Assembly: GCF_039541075.1 (NCBI RefSeq)
Contig: NZ_BAABFN010000002.1
Span: forward strand, 186,001-250,000
Source of the DNA: Compostibacter hankyongensis
Lineage (GTDB): Bacteria; Bacteroidota; Bacteroidia; Chitinophagales; Chitinophagaceae
Length of the DNA stretch: 64,000 nucleotides
Direction of reading: 5' to 3'
The notes below the pieces were generated by a model. It was given only the letters and a program-made list of their open reading frames with translations, made no database searches and was not told the origin of the DNA. Positions 25,325 to 32,699 of this stretch are shown here, piece after piece; position 1 is the first letter of the stretch; each line of letters begins with the position of its first letter. The position numbers and the translations under genes are program-made.

Positions 25325-25719
25325 ACGTTAAAATTAAGGGAAATAATCCTTCTGTCCGCCGGCCGGAAATACCAGGACAAGGCCGTCAGGACGAGCAGCA
25401 GCAGCGCGGGAAACAGCTCCGTCGCCGGATCGCCCGCGGCGATATGCGAAAATATGGCCCCCGACATGATAAAGAAAAAACCGGCATAGGCCCATTCCTT
25501 GATCAAAGGAAACCTGGGGATCAGTATGGCTATCACGCCCAGTATCTTCCCGATGCCCAGCAGGGTAACCAGATAAAGCGGATAGCCCAGGTGGGTCATG
25601 CTGTCCACGCCCCCGGGTCCCTCCTTTGCTTTGAGTAACTGTACGGCTCCTGTGGATACCATTCCCAGGGAAAGCCACAGGGTGGCGATCCAGTAGATGA
25701 TCTTTCGTCCTTTTGTCAT
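25321..25719 (-). CDS. DoxX-like membrane protein
   Basis: A 132-residue protein with four membrane helices: IIYWIATLWLSLGMVSTGAVQLL, YPLYLVTLLGIGKILGVIAIL, FPLIKEWAYAGFFFIMSGAIFS and LFPALLLLVLTALSWYF. It contains the DoxX-like HLGYPLYLVTLLGIGKILGVIA signature. It sits in the operon 7 bases after the AHSA1 gene and overlaps the next gene by 4 bases. Confidence 0.88.
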   Translation of the reverse strand: MTKGRKIIYWIATLWLSLGMVSTGAVQLLKAKEGPGGVDSMTHLGYPLYLVTLLGIGKILGVIAILIPRFPLIKEWAYAGFFFIMSGAIFSHIAAGDPATELFPALLLLVLTALSWYFRPADRRIISLNFNV

Positions 25720-25726
25720 GGTATAT

Positions 25727-26194
25727 TTATTTTAACTGACTTACAACGTCCTGCAGCCGGTTATGGGCCCAGTTGATGCCCTGTGCAAAAGGCAGCTTCA
25801 TCACCTCGTCCCGCTGGGTAACGGACTCATAAACGGAGTGTATGATCAGCCGGCTGGTATTTTCCGTCAGCGCCTCAAAGGCAATGATCTCGAGCTGAAC
25901 GCCGTAAGGCGTGTTGTCCATTTCAAATGTCCGGATGATCTTCCGGTCCGGAACGCAGGCATGAATGGTGCCGTTGGCCTGAAACACCGTCTTTCCTTCC
26001 TTATCCCGGGTCTCAAACCGGTAGCTGCCATGATCTTTACTTTCAAGCTTCAGCACCTTTGTTCCCATCCACTGCGCAAGGATATCGGGATCGGTGTAGG
26101 CTTTGAACACCAGCGCTGCCGGCAGGTCAAATTCCCGGGTGATGACGACTTCCTGCTGGCCTTTTTCGGCCAGGACCTTTGTTTTCTGTTCCAT
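25727..26194 (-). CDS. SRPBCC/AHSA1-family protein
   Basis: A 155-residue START-like helix-grip protein: VVITREFDLPAALVFKAYTDPDILAQWMG at the N-terminus, then RFETRDKEGKTVFQANGTIHACVPDRKIIRTFEM, and the C-terminal amphipathic helix. Such proteins bind small hydrophobic ligands and are very often encoded right after an ArsR-type regulator, as here (6 bases apart). Ligand unknown. Confidence 0.92.
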   Translation of the reverse strand: MEQKTKVLAEKGQQEVVITREFDLPAALVFKAYTDPDILAQWMGTKVLKLESKDHGSYRFETRDKEGKTVFQANGTIHACVPDRKIIRTFEMDNTPYGVQLEIIAFEALTENTSRLIIHSVYESVTQRDEVMKLPFAQGINWAHNRLQDVVSQLK

Positions 26195-26200
26195 GGTCTG

Positions 26201-26524
26201 CTATTTTTTTGTTTTATATTGTTTCATAATGGCTTCCAGCTTGTTGAACCGGTCGTCCCACATTTTGCGGAAGGGTTCGATGAAATCGGCTACTTCTTTC
26301 ATTTTTTTTGCATTGATGTGATAGTATATTTCTCTCCCGTTTTGCTCCTGCTTAAGTAATGAGCATTCGGTGAGTATCTGAAGATGTTTGGAGACCGTCG
26401 GCCTTGCCGTATCGAAGTTGGCGGCGATCGCTCCGGCCGTCATCGATTGTGACGTCAGCAGCAGCAATATTGCCCGTCTTGTCGGATCGGCTATGGCCTG
26501 AAATACGTCGCGTCTTAAATTCAT
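26201..26524 (-). CDS. ArsR-family winged-helix repressor
   Basis: A 107-residue regulator: DVFQAIADPTRRAILLLLTSQSMTAGAIAANFDTARPTVSKHLQILTECSLLKQEQNGREIYYHIN. No metal-binding ELCVCDL-type motif is present, so it belongs to the metal-free SmtB/ArsR branch paired with SRPBCC proteins. It is the first gene of a five-gene operon (ArsR, AHSA1, DoxX, YdeI-like, DUF4256). Two matching palindromes overlap its promoter, so autorepression is very likely. Confidence 0.94.
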   Translation of the reverse strand: MNLRRDVFQAIADPTRRAILLLLTSQSMTAGAIAANFDTARPTVSKHLQILTECSLLKQEQNGREIYYHINAKKMKEVADFIEPFRKMWDDRFNKLEAIMKQYKTKK

Positions 26525-26527
26525 TGC

Positions 26528-26569
26528 GTAGCTATTTGACTACAAATATACGTGTAGTTATTTAACTAC
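26528..26569 (-). promoter_or_regulatory. Double ArsR operator
   Basis: Two 16-bp dyads of the form GTAGYTATTTRACTAC, at 26528-26543 and 26554-26569, 26 bases apart. One lies between the -33 and -7 elements, the other starts at the edge of the -7 element and covers the transcription start, so a bound repressor would exclude polymerase. Confidence 0.85.
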
Positions 26570-26573
26570 GCAA
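26543..26573 (-). promoter_or_regulatory. Promoter of the ArsR operon
   Basis: On the minus strand: TTG (26571-26573), 20 bases, TATATTTG (26543-26550). This is an exact Bacteroidota -33/-7 promoter, leaving a short leader to the start at 26524. Confidence 0.8.
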
Positions 26574-26799
26574 ATTTTTTTACCTGTATCTTACGATCTA
26601 CCTCGTACGGTATAAAGGATTTTCAAAAACAAGCTGCGCCTGGCAGCCGCCCGCCTTCATTTACCGGGGCATACAGGCTTCGCAAAAAGTTGTCCCCCTT
26701 CTCAAATTCGGGTAATTTTACTAAATATACCGTCGGAGAAGAAATGAATAGCCGGCCTGTTGTACGACGGGAAAACCTGAAAACAGATTGAAGCATAAT

Positions 26800-27651
26800 A
26801 TGGAAACCAATAACATCCAGCCGGACAACACGGCCGTACGAACAGCTTTGTGGAGGGCTTTGCACGCACAGATCGACCTGCCGCCCCATATCATTGAGGA
26901 CGAAGTGGGATTACAGCTGATTGCCCCCGATGAAGGATGGCAGCAACGTCCCGACATGCATCCGGAATTTACCAAACGTCTCCGGGCATCTATTGTGGCA
27001 CGTGCCCGCTTTATCGAGGATCTGATTATTGAAAAAAGCCGGCAGGGCATCCGTCAGTATATCCTTCTTGGCGCGGGGCTCGACACCTTTGCCCAGCGCA
27101 GACCGGATATCGCTTCCCGGCTTCATATCTATGAAATTGATCAGCCCGGTACTCAAACCTGGAAGCAACAGCGGTTAACCGAACTCGGCCTGGGTATTCC
27201 GGAAGGGCTGCATTTCGTCTCTGTGGATTTTGAAACGGCCTCCTGGTGGGAAGCGCTGTTAAAAGCCGGCTTTGATCCCGCGCGGCCCGCTGTAGCGGCT
27301 TGTACCGGCGTCAGCCTGTATCTTACAGAAGAGGCCATCATGGCTACTTTAAAACATATGGCGTCGCTGGCGCCCGGTTCCACGCTGGCCATGACCTTTT
27401 ATCTGCCCATGGAGTTGATGGATGAGGAAGATAAGCCTCTGCAGCAGATATCGGAAAAAGGCGCCCGCGAAGCCGGAACGCCTTTTGTAAGTTTTTTTGC
27501 TCCCGGTGAAATATTGGCTTTGGCAGATAAAGCGGGTTTCAAGAACGCCCGAACGATATCGACAAAAGATCTGGAACAAACCTATTTTGCCAACCGGAAC
27601 GATGGTTTTCTTCCTGCCAGCGGGGAAATATTTCTGGTGGCCGCAACATAA
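26800..27651 (+). CDS. Class I SAM-dependent methyltransferase (TIGR00027/LCM-like)
   Basis: A 283-residue methyltransferase of the leucine carboxyl methyltransferase-like group: IRQYILLGAGLDTFAQRRP (SAM loop), IYEIDQPGTQTWKQQRL (acidic residue binding ribose), FVSVDFETASWW and ACTGVSLYLTEEAIMATL. These motifs define the TIGR00027 group, often linked to secondary metabolism or polyketide modification. ATG 26800 (METNNIQ) is preferred to the TTG 12 bases earlier. It stands alone and converges with a VOC gene. Substrate unknown. Confidence 0.93.
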   Translation: METNNIQPDNTAVRTALWRALHAQIDLPPHIIEDEVGLQLIAPDEGWQQRPDMHPEFTKRLRASIVARARFIEDLIIEKSRQGIRQYILLGAGLDTFAQRRPDIASRLHIYEIDQPGTQTWKQQRLTELGLGIPEGLHFVSVDFETASWWEALLKAGFDPARPAVAACTGVSLYLTEEAIMATLKHMASLAPGSTLAMTFYLPMELMDEEDKPLQQISEKGAREAGTPFVSFFAPGEILALADKAGFKNARTISTKDLEQTYFANRNDGFLPASGEIFLVAAT

Positions 27652-27664
27652 CCGGATCAGCCGG

Positions 27665-28075
27665 TCATTTTTCTGCGTGCAGCCCTACCCTGTTTCCTTC
27701 GGAGTCTGTAATGATGGCAATAAACCCGGCGGGAATGGATATCTTGGGAGACAGCACTTTACCCCCCGCTGCCGCAACCCTGTCCAGCACGGTCTGAAGA
27801 TCAGGGCTTGCATTGATATAAACTACTGTACCGTGGTCCGAAGGGGTATTGTCAGGTGACTTTGAGAGTACTCCGGTTACCCGGCCGGACGTGGCCTGGA
27901 CTACGTTTGGGTCAAAAGGGAAAAAGGCGGCCTCGTTATTCCCGTCGGCCCGCAATGTCATTTTAATATCCAGAATGGTTTCATAAAATTTTCTGGCCCG
28001 GGTAAGGTCATTCACAGGGATCTCAAACCAGGTTACGACGTTGGTGTTTTCGTCGATCTTTTTTAGCAATGCCAT
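27665..28075 (-). CDS. VOC/glyoxalase-superfamily protein
   Basis: A 136-residue protein: WFEIPVNDLTRARKFYETILDIKM at the N-terminus, FPFDPNVVQATSGRVTGVL, then HGTVVYINASPDLQTVLDRVAAAGGKVLSPKISIP and the end FIAIITDSEGNRVGLHA. This is the common PA2721-like VOC pattern. The open frame extends far upstream, but the fold clearly starts at 28075 (MALLKKIDENTN), and the upstream part overlaps another gene. Activity unknown. Confidence 0.92.
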   Translation of the reverse strand: MALLKKIDENTNVVTWFEIPVNDLTRARKFYETILDIKMTLRADGNNEAAFFPFDPNVVQATSGRVTGVLSKSPDNTPSDHGTVVYINASPDLQTVLDRVAAAGGKVLSPKISIPAGFIAIITDSEGNRVGLHAEK

Positions 28076-28164
28076 TTTGAGGATTTTTTGTTTAAAAAAG
28101 GGTCTTTCAATAAGGTTAAAAACAAAAATAATGCCCGGCAGGTTTAAATGGCGTTGACGATTAT

Positions 28165-28908
28165 CTAACCCTTTTCTCCGAGGAAGTAGCACAGATAACC
28201 CAAGGCAGCCAATAGGAGCAGCCAACCTGTTAGGGACCTGAACGACGGTCGCGGTCCTTCGCACAACACTTTTATCCCCAATGGCAACAGTGCTATGCAA
28301 AGTCCTGCAGCAGCTATAATGGAAGTAATGCCGGTGCCCTTCAGCACGCCGATCATCAAGACGCTCATCAATGCCAGCGCGATAGCGCCGATGAGGCCCA
28401 GTGTACGCGACAGGTAAGCGCCTGCTGCCAGCACTATCCATCCGCAAAGGATGAAGAGGTTGAATGCATGAAATACATGAAAAGCGCCATAGGCATCGCC
28501 GATCTGCCGTGTGGCCTCTTCCAAACTCTCGGAACGGGTCAGCTGAAATGCAAGGTGATCCACACCGGCGTGGAAAGTGCGGGCAAACAGCCCCAGCAGG
28601 GTTAAGGTGGCACCCCAAACGGCCCAGACTGGTCTGCGGGTTCCGATCCGTTGGGCAAGGGTAATAATGGCCGGTCCAAGCAATACATTCCCCAGGGCAA
28701 AAAGACTGTATGAAGTGGTGATAAGGGCCGGCTGTTCCCTGAAGGCCGTCAGCTGATAGGTATAAAAGAAGGGATAATGCATCCGCAACAGTATGCCGGC
28801 AAGTAGCAGCAAAGGCGCGAGTATCATAGACGTGCCGCCTACCCAGCGGCCGGGAAACCGGAAAGCTTCTTGCCGCAACTTTCCCTCCGGGACTGTTTCC
28901 TCTTGCAT
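28165..28908 (-). CDS. Polytopic membrane protein of unknown function
   Basis: A 247-residue inner-membrane protein with about seven apolar helices (GGTSMILAPLLLLAGILL, YSLFALGNVLLGPAIITLA, PVWAVWGATLTLLGLFAR, FHAFNLFILCGWIVLAAGAYL, LGLIGAIALALMSVLMIGVL, ITSIIAAAGLCIALLPLG, LTGWLLLLAALGYLCYFL). A conserved-looking FHAGVDHLAFQL sits in the loop after helix 3. ATG 28908 is preferred to 28920. I do not recognise the family. Confidence 0.7.
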   Translation of the reverse strand: MQEETVPEGKLRQEAFRFPGRWVGGTSMILAPLLLLAGILLRMHYPFFYTYQLTAFREQPALITTSYSLFALGNVLLGPAIITLAQRIGTRRPVWAVWGATLTLLGLFARTFHAGVDHLAFQLTRSESLEEATRQIGDAYGAFHVFHAFNLFILCGWIVLAAGAYLSRTLGLIGAIALALMSVLMIGVLKGTGITSIIAAAGLCIALLPLGIKVLCEGPRPSFRSLTGWLLLLAALGYLCYFLGEKG

Positions 28909-29041
28909 GTTTCCTTTCAATTTAATTATAAAGGCGGTGTCTGAACGCCGTCTCTGGTGATCTCGCCGGCAATATCCGCTCCTGCCTGTGGTTCTGGAAA
29001 CTAAAGTACAATATTATCTTGCTGAAAGCATCCCGCAGGGT

Positions 29042-29446
29042 TTATATCGACAGGTCTTGCTGATCTTTTTGGGTGGACCAGTTCTTGCGTCCTACCAGGA
29101 TAAAAACCACGGCGAGGAGCAGGTGAACGACCACGAATATCTTTGTGACCGGCCGGCCGCCGCTGAACGTGCCCCATGCATCGAGGAGGCCTATAACGGC
29201 GAAGCCGATCGTGTTGCCGACGATGATAGCGTTCCGTGTGCTGGAAGGGCCCGCTTTTCTGACCATCCAGTCCATGACGGCAATGCCCAGCAGGGGGCTG
29301 CCCCAGAGCCTCAGATAGGCGATCAGTGCGGGGGAAGCATCTTCGGGGACGGCGCCTTTGCCAAAGGCGTGAGGAAACAGGATAAAGCCCAGGCCTACGA
29401 GCATCATGTAGACCGAAGCGATCGTAAATAGTGTTTGGAGTTTCAT
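29042..29446 (-). CDS. Small membrane protein, four helices
   Basis: A 134-residue protein with four apolar stretches: LFTIASVYMMLVGLGFILFP, YLRLWGSPLLGIAVMDWM, NAIIVGNTIGFAVIGLLDAW and KIFVVVHLLLAVVFILVG. It resembles small uncharacterised DUF4345-like integral membrane proteins, but I cannot name it. Upstream are a -7 element and two phased palindromes. Confidence 0.75.
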   Translation of the reverse strand: MKLQTLFTIASVYMMLVGLGFILFPHAFGKGAVPEDASPALIAYLRLWGSPLLGIAVMDWMVRKAGPSSTRNAIIVGNTIGFAVIGLLDAWGTFSGGRPVTKIFVVVHLLLAVVFILVGRKNWSTQKDQQDLSI

Positions 29447-29462
29447 GGGAAAAAGTTTTTAC

Positions 29463-29470
29463 CAAAGCTA
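29463..29470 (-). promoter_or_regulatory. -7 promoter element TAGCTTTG
   Basis: An exact TAnnTTTG match on the minus strand, 16 bases before the start of the small membrane protein. No -33 TTG is seen; the palindrome at 29490-29498 lies just upstream, as expected for an activated promoter. Confidence 0.5.
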
Positions 29471-29489
29471 TGAGAACCGCGATGATATG

Positions 29490-29519
29490 ATGTTACATAA
29501 TTTTAGAAAAATGTTACAT
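29490..29519. promoter_or_regulatory. Two phased ATGTTACAT palindromes
   Basis: ATGTTACAT, itself a 9-base dyad, occurs at 29490-29498 and again at 29511-29519, 21 bases apart, which puts both on the same helix face. They sit in the 105-base gap between the beta-CASP gene and the small membrane protein. Confidence 0.6.
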
Positions 29520-29551
29520 CCCCCGTTCTCTGATCTCCTTTTCCCCCTTCG

Positions 29552-30955
29552 TTATCCCAGCCCGAACTCCTGATGCTGCTCCGGGATCACCACGTCCGTA
29601 AAACCTTTTTTGATCAGCCGATCGCGGAAATCCTGCTGTACTTCATACTCCCCGTGGACAAGAAACAGGCGCTGTACGGCGCGGGGATCCTGGCAGGCGA
29701 GGAACTGGCAGAGGTCTTCATAGTCGCCATGCGCGCTCATGGAGCGGATCACGCCGACATTGGCGTTGACGGAATAGCGTTCCCCGTATATTGTGACCTC
29801 CTGGGCACCCCGCATCAGCCGGCCACCCAGGGAATGGGGCTCGCAATAGCCGACGATCAGGATGGTATTGCGGGGATCGTCGATATTATTGGCAATATGG
29901 TGTTTTACCCTTCCGGCTTCCGCCATACCGGATGCCGACAGGATCACGCAAGGGTCTTTATGATAGTTCAGGGCCTTGGACTCATCCACCGATTTAATGT
30001 AGCGCAGACCGGGGAAGCTGAAGGGATCGTCGTCTATCTCCAGCAGCTTGGCCACCGTTTTGTTAAAGCATTCGGGATGGCGCTTTACCACCTCGGTGGC
30101 TTCCATAGACAGCGGGCTGTCCACATAGAAGGGGATGCGGGGCAGCTTGCCTTCAAGCTGCAGCCGGTTGAGGTCGTACAGCAGCTCCTGGGTGCGGCCA
30201 ACGCTGAAGGCCGGGATGATCAGCTTGCCCTTCCGTTCTACACAGGTTTCGATAATATGCTGCAGCAGCGCTTCGCGGGCGGGTTGCGGAGCCGGATGAA
30301 GGCTGTTGCCGTAGGTAGATTCGAGCAGGATAAAATCGGCCTGCGGGAAGGTCTCCGGAGAGCGCAGGATGATGTCTTTGTACCGTCCCACGTCCCCGCT
30401 GAAGCTAAGCCGGACCTCTTTCCCCTCCTCCTGTATCTTTAAGTGGACGGCCGCGCTGCCGATGATATGACCGGCATCGGTAAACAGCAGCTCCACCCCA
30501 TCCATGATGGAGAAGGGATGCTGGTAATCTACCTCCCGTATGAGTGACAGGGCCCGCTGCACATCGGCCTCGCGGTACAGGGGAGCTACCGAAGGACGGC
30601 CTTCGCGTGACAGCCGCTTGTTGAGGAAACGGGCATCCGACTCCTGTATCTCTGCCGAATCAAAGAGCAGTATCCGGGTGAGGTCGTGTGTGGCGGGGGT
30701 ACAATAGATAGGTCCTTCGAACCCTTCCTTGACCAGTTTGGGGATCAGTCCGGAATGGTCGATATGGGCATGGGATAATACAAGGCAGTCGATCTCGGCA
30801 GGCTCGAATCCGAATTCTTTGTTCAGCGGCGCCGTATCGTCGCCCAGTCCCTGGAACATACCGCAATCCAGCAGTATTTTTTTACCATTCTTTAAGGTAA
30901 GCAGATGCTTGGAGCCGGTAACCGTGCGGGCTGCTCCGTGGAAGGCGATTTTCAT
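29552..30955 (-). CDS. MBL-fold beta-CASP metallo-hydrolase with RNA specificity domain
   Basis: A 467-residue cytoplasmic hydrolase of the CPSF73/YsiA-like group, probably an RNA nuclease. The metal motif LSHAHIDHSG is intact. It is followed by DAGHIIGSAAVHL, SGDVGRYKDIILR and LLESTYGN (motif 3-4). The beta-CASP insert is at about 240-360, then ILSASGMAEAGRVKHHI and MSAHGDYEDLCQFL at the C-terminus. Length is normal. It lies 36 bases after lysA on the same strand and may be co-transcribed. Confidence 0.94.
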   Translation of the reverse strand: MKIAFHGAARTVTGSKHLLTLKNGKKILLDCGMFQGLGDDTAPLNKEFGFEPAEIDCLVLSHAHIDHSGLIPKLVKEGFEGPIYCTPATHDLTRILLFDSAEIQESDARFLNKRLSREGRPSVAPLYREADVQRALSLIREVDYQHPFSIMDGVELLFTDAGHIIGSAAVHLKIQEEGKEVRLSFSGDVGRYKDIILRSPETFPQADFILLESTYGNSLHPAPQPAREALLQHIIETCVERKGKLIIPAFSVGRTQELLYDLNRLQLEGKLPRIPFYVDSPLSMEATEVVKRHPECFNKTVAKLLEIDDDPFSFPGLRYIKSVDESKALNYHKDPCVILSASGMAEAGRVKHHIANNIDDPRNTILIVGYCEPHSLGGRLMRGAQEVTIYGERYSVNANVGVIRSMSAHGDYEDLCQFLACQDPRAVQRLFLVHGEYEVQQDFRDRLIKKGFTDVVIPEQHQEFGLG

Positions 30956-30991
30956 ATGTACGGTGGCGTTATATTGTTGTTAAATATGCGC

Positions 30992-32215
30992 TTACAATAC
31001 CTCTACCTGCTTCCGGAGCAGGTCGTCCAGCGTATCCCTTTCGCGGATGAGGTAGGATTTTCCGTCTTTTATCAGCACTTCAGCCGGCTTCAGTCGGGAG
31101 TTGAAGTTGGAAGACATCTCAAATCCGTATGCTCCGGCATTATGGAATACCAGGTAATCCCCCTCCCGCACTTCGTTCAGCTTGCGGTCCCATCCAAAGG
31201 TATCCGTTTCACAGATATTGCCGACCACGGTATAGATGCGTTCCACTCCTTTCGGATTGGAAATATTCCGGATCAGGTGGAAGGCGTCGTAAAACATGGG
31301 CCGGATCAGGTGGTTGAACCCGGAGTTTACACCCACGAAGACGGTAGCCGTGGTGGTCTTGATGACATTGGCCCGTACGAGAAAATAACCGGCCTCGCTC
31401 ACGAGGAACTTGCCCGGCTCAAACCACATCTCCAGGGGACGCTTGTATTTTTTACAGAAGTCATTGAAAGCGGTGGTCAGCTTTTTTCCCAGCAGCTCCA
31501 CATCCGTAGCCATATCCCCGGGCCGGTAGGACACCTTGAAGCCGCTGCCCAGGTCGATAAAGTCCAGCTCTTCAAAATGCTGCACCATCTCAAACATGAT
31601 CTCCACGCCGCGGATAAACACATCTACGTCCTTGATCTCCGATCCGGTATGCAGGTGCAGTCCGTTGACGTGCAGATGCGTGCTTTTGATGATCCGCTCC
31701 ACATGCCGTAGCTGATGGATGGAAATGCCGAATTTGCTGTCCACATGTCCGGTGGAGGTTTTGTAATTGCCCCCGGCCATAATATGGGGGTTCAGCCGGA
31801 TAGATATCGGGTAGGAACGGCCGAAACGGTTGCCGAACTGCTCCAGGATGGATATGTTGTCGATATTGATACGTACCCCCAGGTCTTTGGCTGCCAGTAT
31901 TTCATCCAGCGCCACGCTGTTCGGGGTAAAGATAATATCCTGGGGAGCAAAGCCGGCCTTCAGCCCCAGCTGTACTTCCTGTATGGATACCGTATCCAGT
32001 CCGCAGCCGGCCTGCTGCATCAGCTTCAGGATATTGATGTTGGTCAGCGCCTTGGCGGCGTAAAAAAAGCGCACGCGCGTCTTGCTGAAGGCCTGCTGCA
32101 GGCGGGTCTGCTGTGCCATTATCTTTTCCGCATGGTACACATATAGTGGTGTTCCGTATTTTTCTGCCAGTTTTACCAGCTGCCGGTCAGACAGGGTATC
32201 CGTATGATGTGACAT
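30992..32215 (-). CDS. lysA: Diaminopimelate decarboxylase
   Basis: A 407-residue PLP enzyme that makes L-lysine from meso-diaminopimelate. The PLP lysine is in RFFYAAKALTNINIL. HLHTGSEI and EPGKFLVSEAGYFLVR bind the cofactor phosphate and substrate. The conserved VGNICETDTFG supplies the active-site Cys of the second subunit, and NAGAYGFEMSSNFN completes the site. Length and motifs are standard. Confidence 0.96.
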   Translation of the reverse strand: MSHHTDTLSDRQLVKLAEKYGTPLYVYHAEKIMAQQTRLQQAFSKTRVRFFYAAKALTNINILKLMQQAGCGLDTVSIQEVQLGLKAGFAPQDIIFTPNSVALDEILAAKDLGVRINIDNISILEQFGNRFGRSYPISIRLNPHIMAGGNYKTSTGHVDSKFGISIHQLRHVERIIKSTHLHVNGLHLHTGSEIKDVDVFIRGVEIMFEMVQHFEELDFIDLGSGFKVSYRPGDMATDVELLGKKLTTAFNDFCKKYKRPLEMWFEPGKFLVSEAGYFLVRANVIKTTTATVFVGVNSGFNHLIRPMFYDAFHLIRNISNPKGVERIYTVVGNICETDTFGWDRKLNEVREGDYLVFHNAGAYGFEMSSNFNSRLKPAEVLIKDGKSYLIRERDTLDDLLRKQVEVL

Positions 32216-32410
32216 TCGTCCGATAATTTGGCGCGAAATTACTAAAAACGAGACAGTTGAGGCAATTTTTTACAGACGGGCGCTTCAGCCCCCGATCTTG
32301 AACGGTAAGCAGCCTACGGCGCCGGACATCAATCCTGTGACTAAAAAGCCATAAGCCCTGAAGGGTGCAGAACTGAACAGAATGAATAGACGCTACAGGG
32401 GAAGCAAAGT

Positions 32411-32418
32411 TATCTTTA
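32411..32418 (+). promoter_or_regulatory. Possible -7 element of the 30-codon gene
   Basis: TATCTTTA differs from TAnnTTTG only at the last base. It lies about 15-20 bases before the foldable leader (32435-32504). No good -33 element is visible. Confidence 0.35.
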
Positions 32419-32434
32419 CGACCAAGTTATGGCC

Positions 32435-32504
32435 ACGCCCTATCGGTAGTAGTTTCGGGGTCATGACTGCTGGGAATGCCGAAAACCAGTATTAGAGTAG
32501 GCGT
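32435..32504 (+). ncRNA. Predicted structured 5' leader of the 30-codon gene
   Basis: Nested complementary arms: ACGCC-C-TA (32435-32442) with TAGGCGT (32498-32504), GGT with ACC, and TTTCGG (32453-32458) with CCGAAA (32479-32484) around a 20-base loop. The whole forms one long bulged hairpin ending 19 bases before the start codon. It may control stability or translation. No known riboswitch class recognised. Confidence 0.45.
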
Positions 32505-32523
32505 AACAGTTAATTTTTTTGTC

Positions 32524-32616
32524 ATGGTTAACGTAAACCTGAATGTTGAAGCACTGGTTGCTGCTATTCTGGCTACCCTGTCCGGCCTGCTGGGCGGAGC
32601 TCTGGGCGGTCTCTAA
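32524..32616 (+). CDS. 30-residue hydrophobic peptide gene, previously uncalled
   Basis: ATG to TAA encodes 30 residues. It has a short polar head with alternating Val/Asn (MVNVNLNVEA), then an uninterrupted apolar helix-like segment ending in a glycine-rich LLGGALGGL. No Lys or Arg is present, so it is not a usual cationic peptide. It is supported as a real gene by an AT-rich translation start typical of the phylum, by frequent common codons (CTG, GCT, GGC, GGT, GTT), by a foldable leader ending 19 bases before ATG, and by a strong terminator 27 bases after the stop. It could be a small membrane protein, a secreted peptide or a toxin-like peptide; I cannot tell. Neighbours lysA and the M20 gene are on the other strand. 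Confidence 0.6.
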   Translation: MVNVNLNVEALVAAILATLSGLLGGALGGL

Positions 32617-32642
32617 GCAATTGTGCCTTAAATGTATTAAAG

Positions 32643-32674
32643 GAGGGCGCCTGAAAAGGTCGCCCTCTTTTTAT
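32643..32674 (+). terminator. Terminator of the 30-codon gene
   Basis: GAGGGCG-CCT-GAAA-AGG-t-CGCCCTC followed by TTTTTATT: a 10-bp stem with one bulge, a tetraloop and a U-run, 27 bases after the TAA. Confidence 0.85.
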
Positions 32675-32699
32675 TGTATGCCGTTGTTATCCCGCCTTG

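Noticed and set aside
28076..28618. N-terminal extension of the VOC frame
   Set aside because: It overlaps a membrane-protein gene in another frame and the VOC fold begins at 28075.
32274..32400. REP-like hairpins (GGGC-N6-GCCC and CCCTGAAGGG words) upstream of the 30-codon gene
   Set aside because: Resemble remains of RAYT-associated palindromes, but arms are only 4-5 bp and no second copy is seen in the window.
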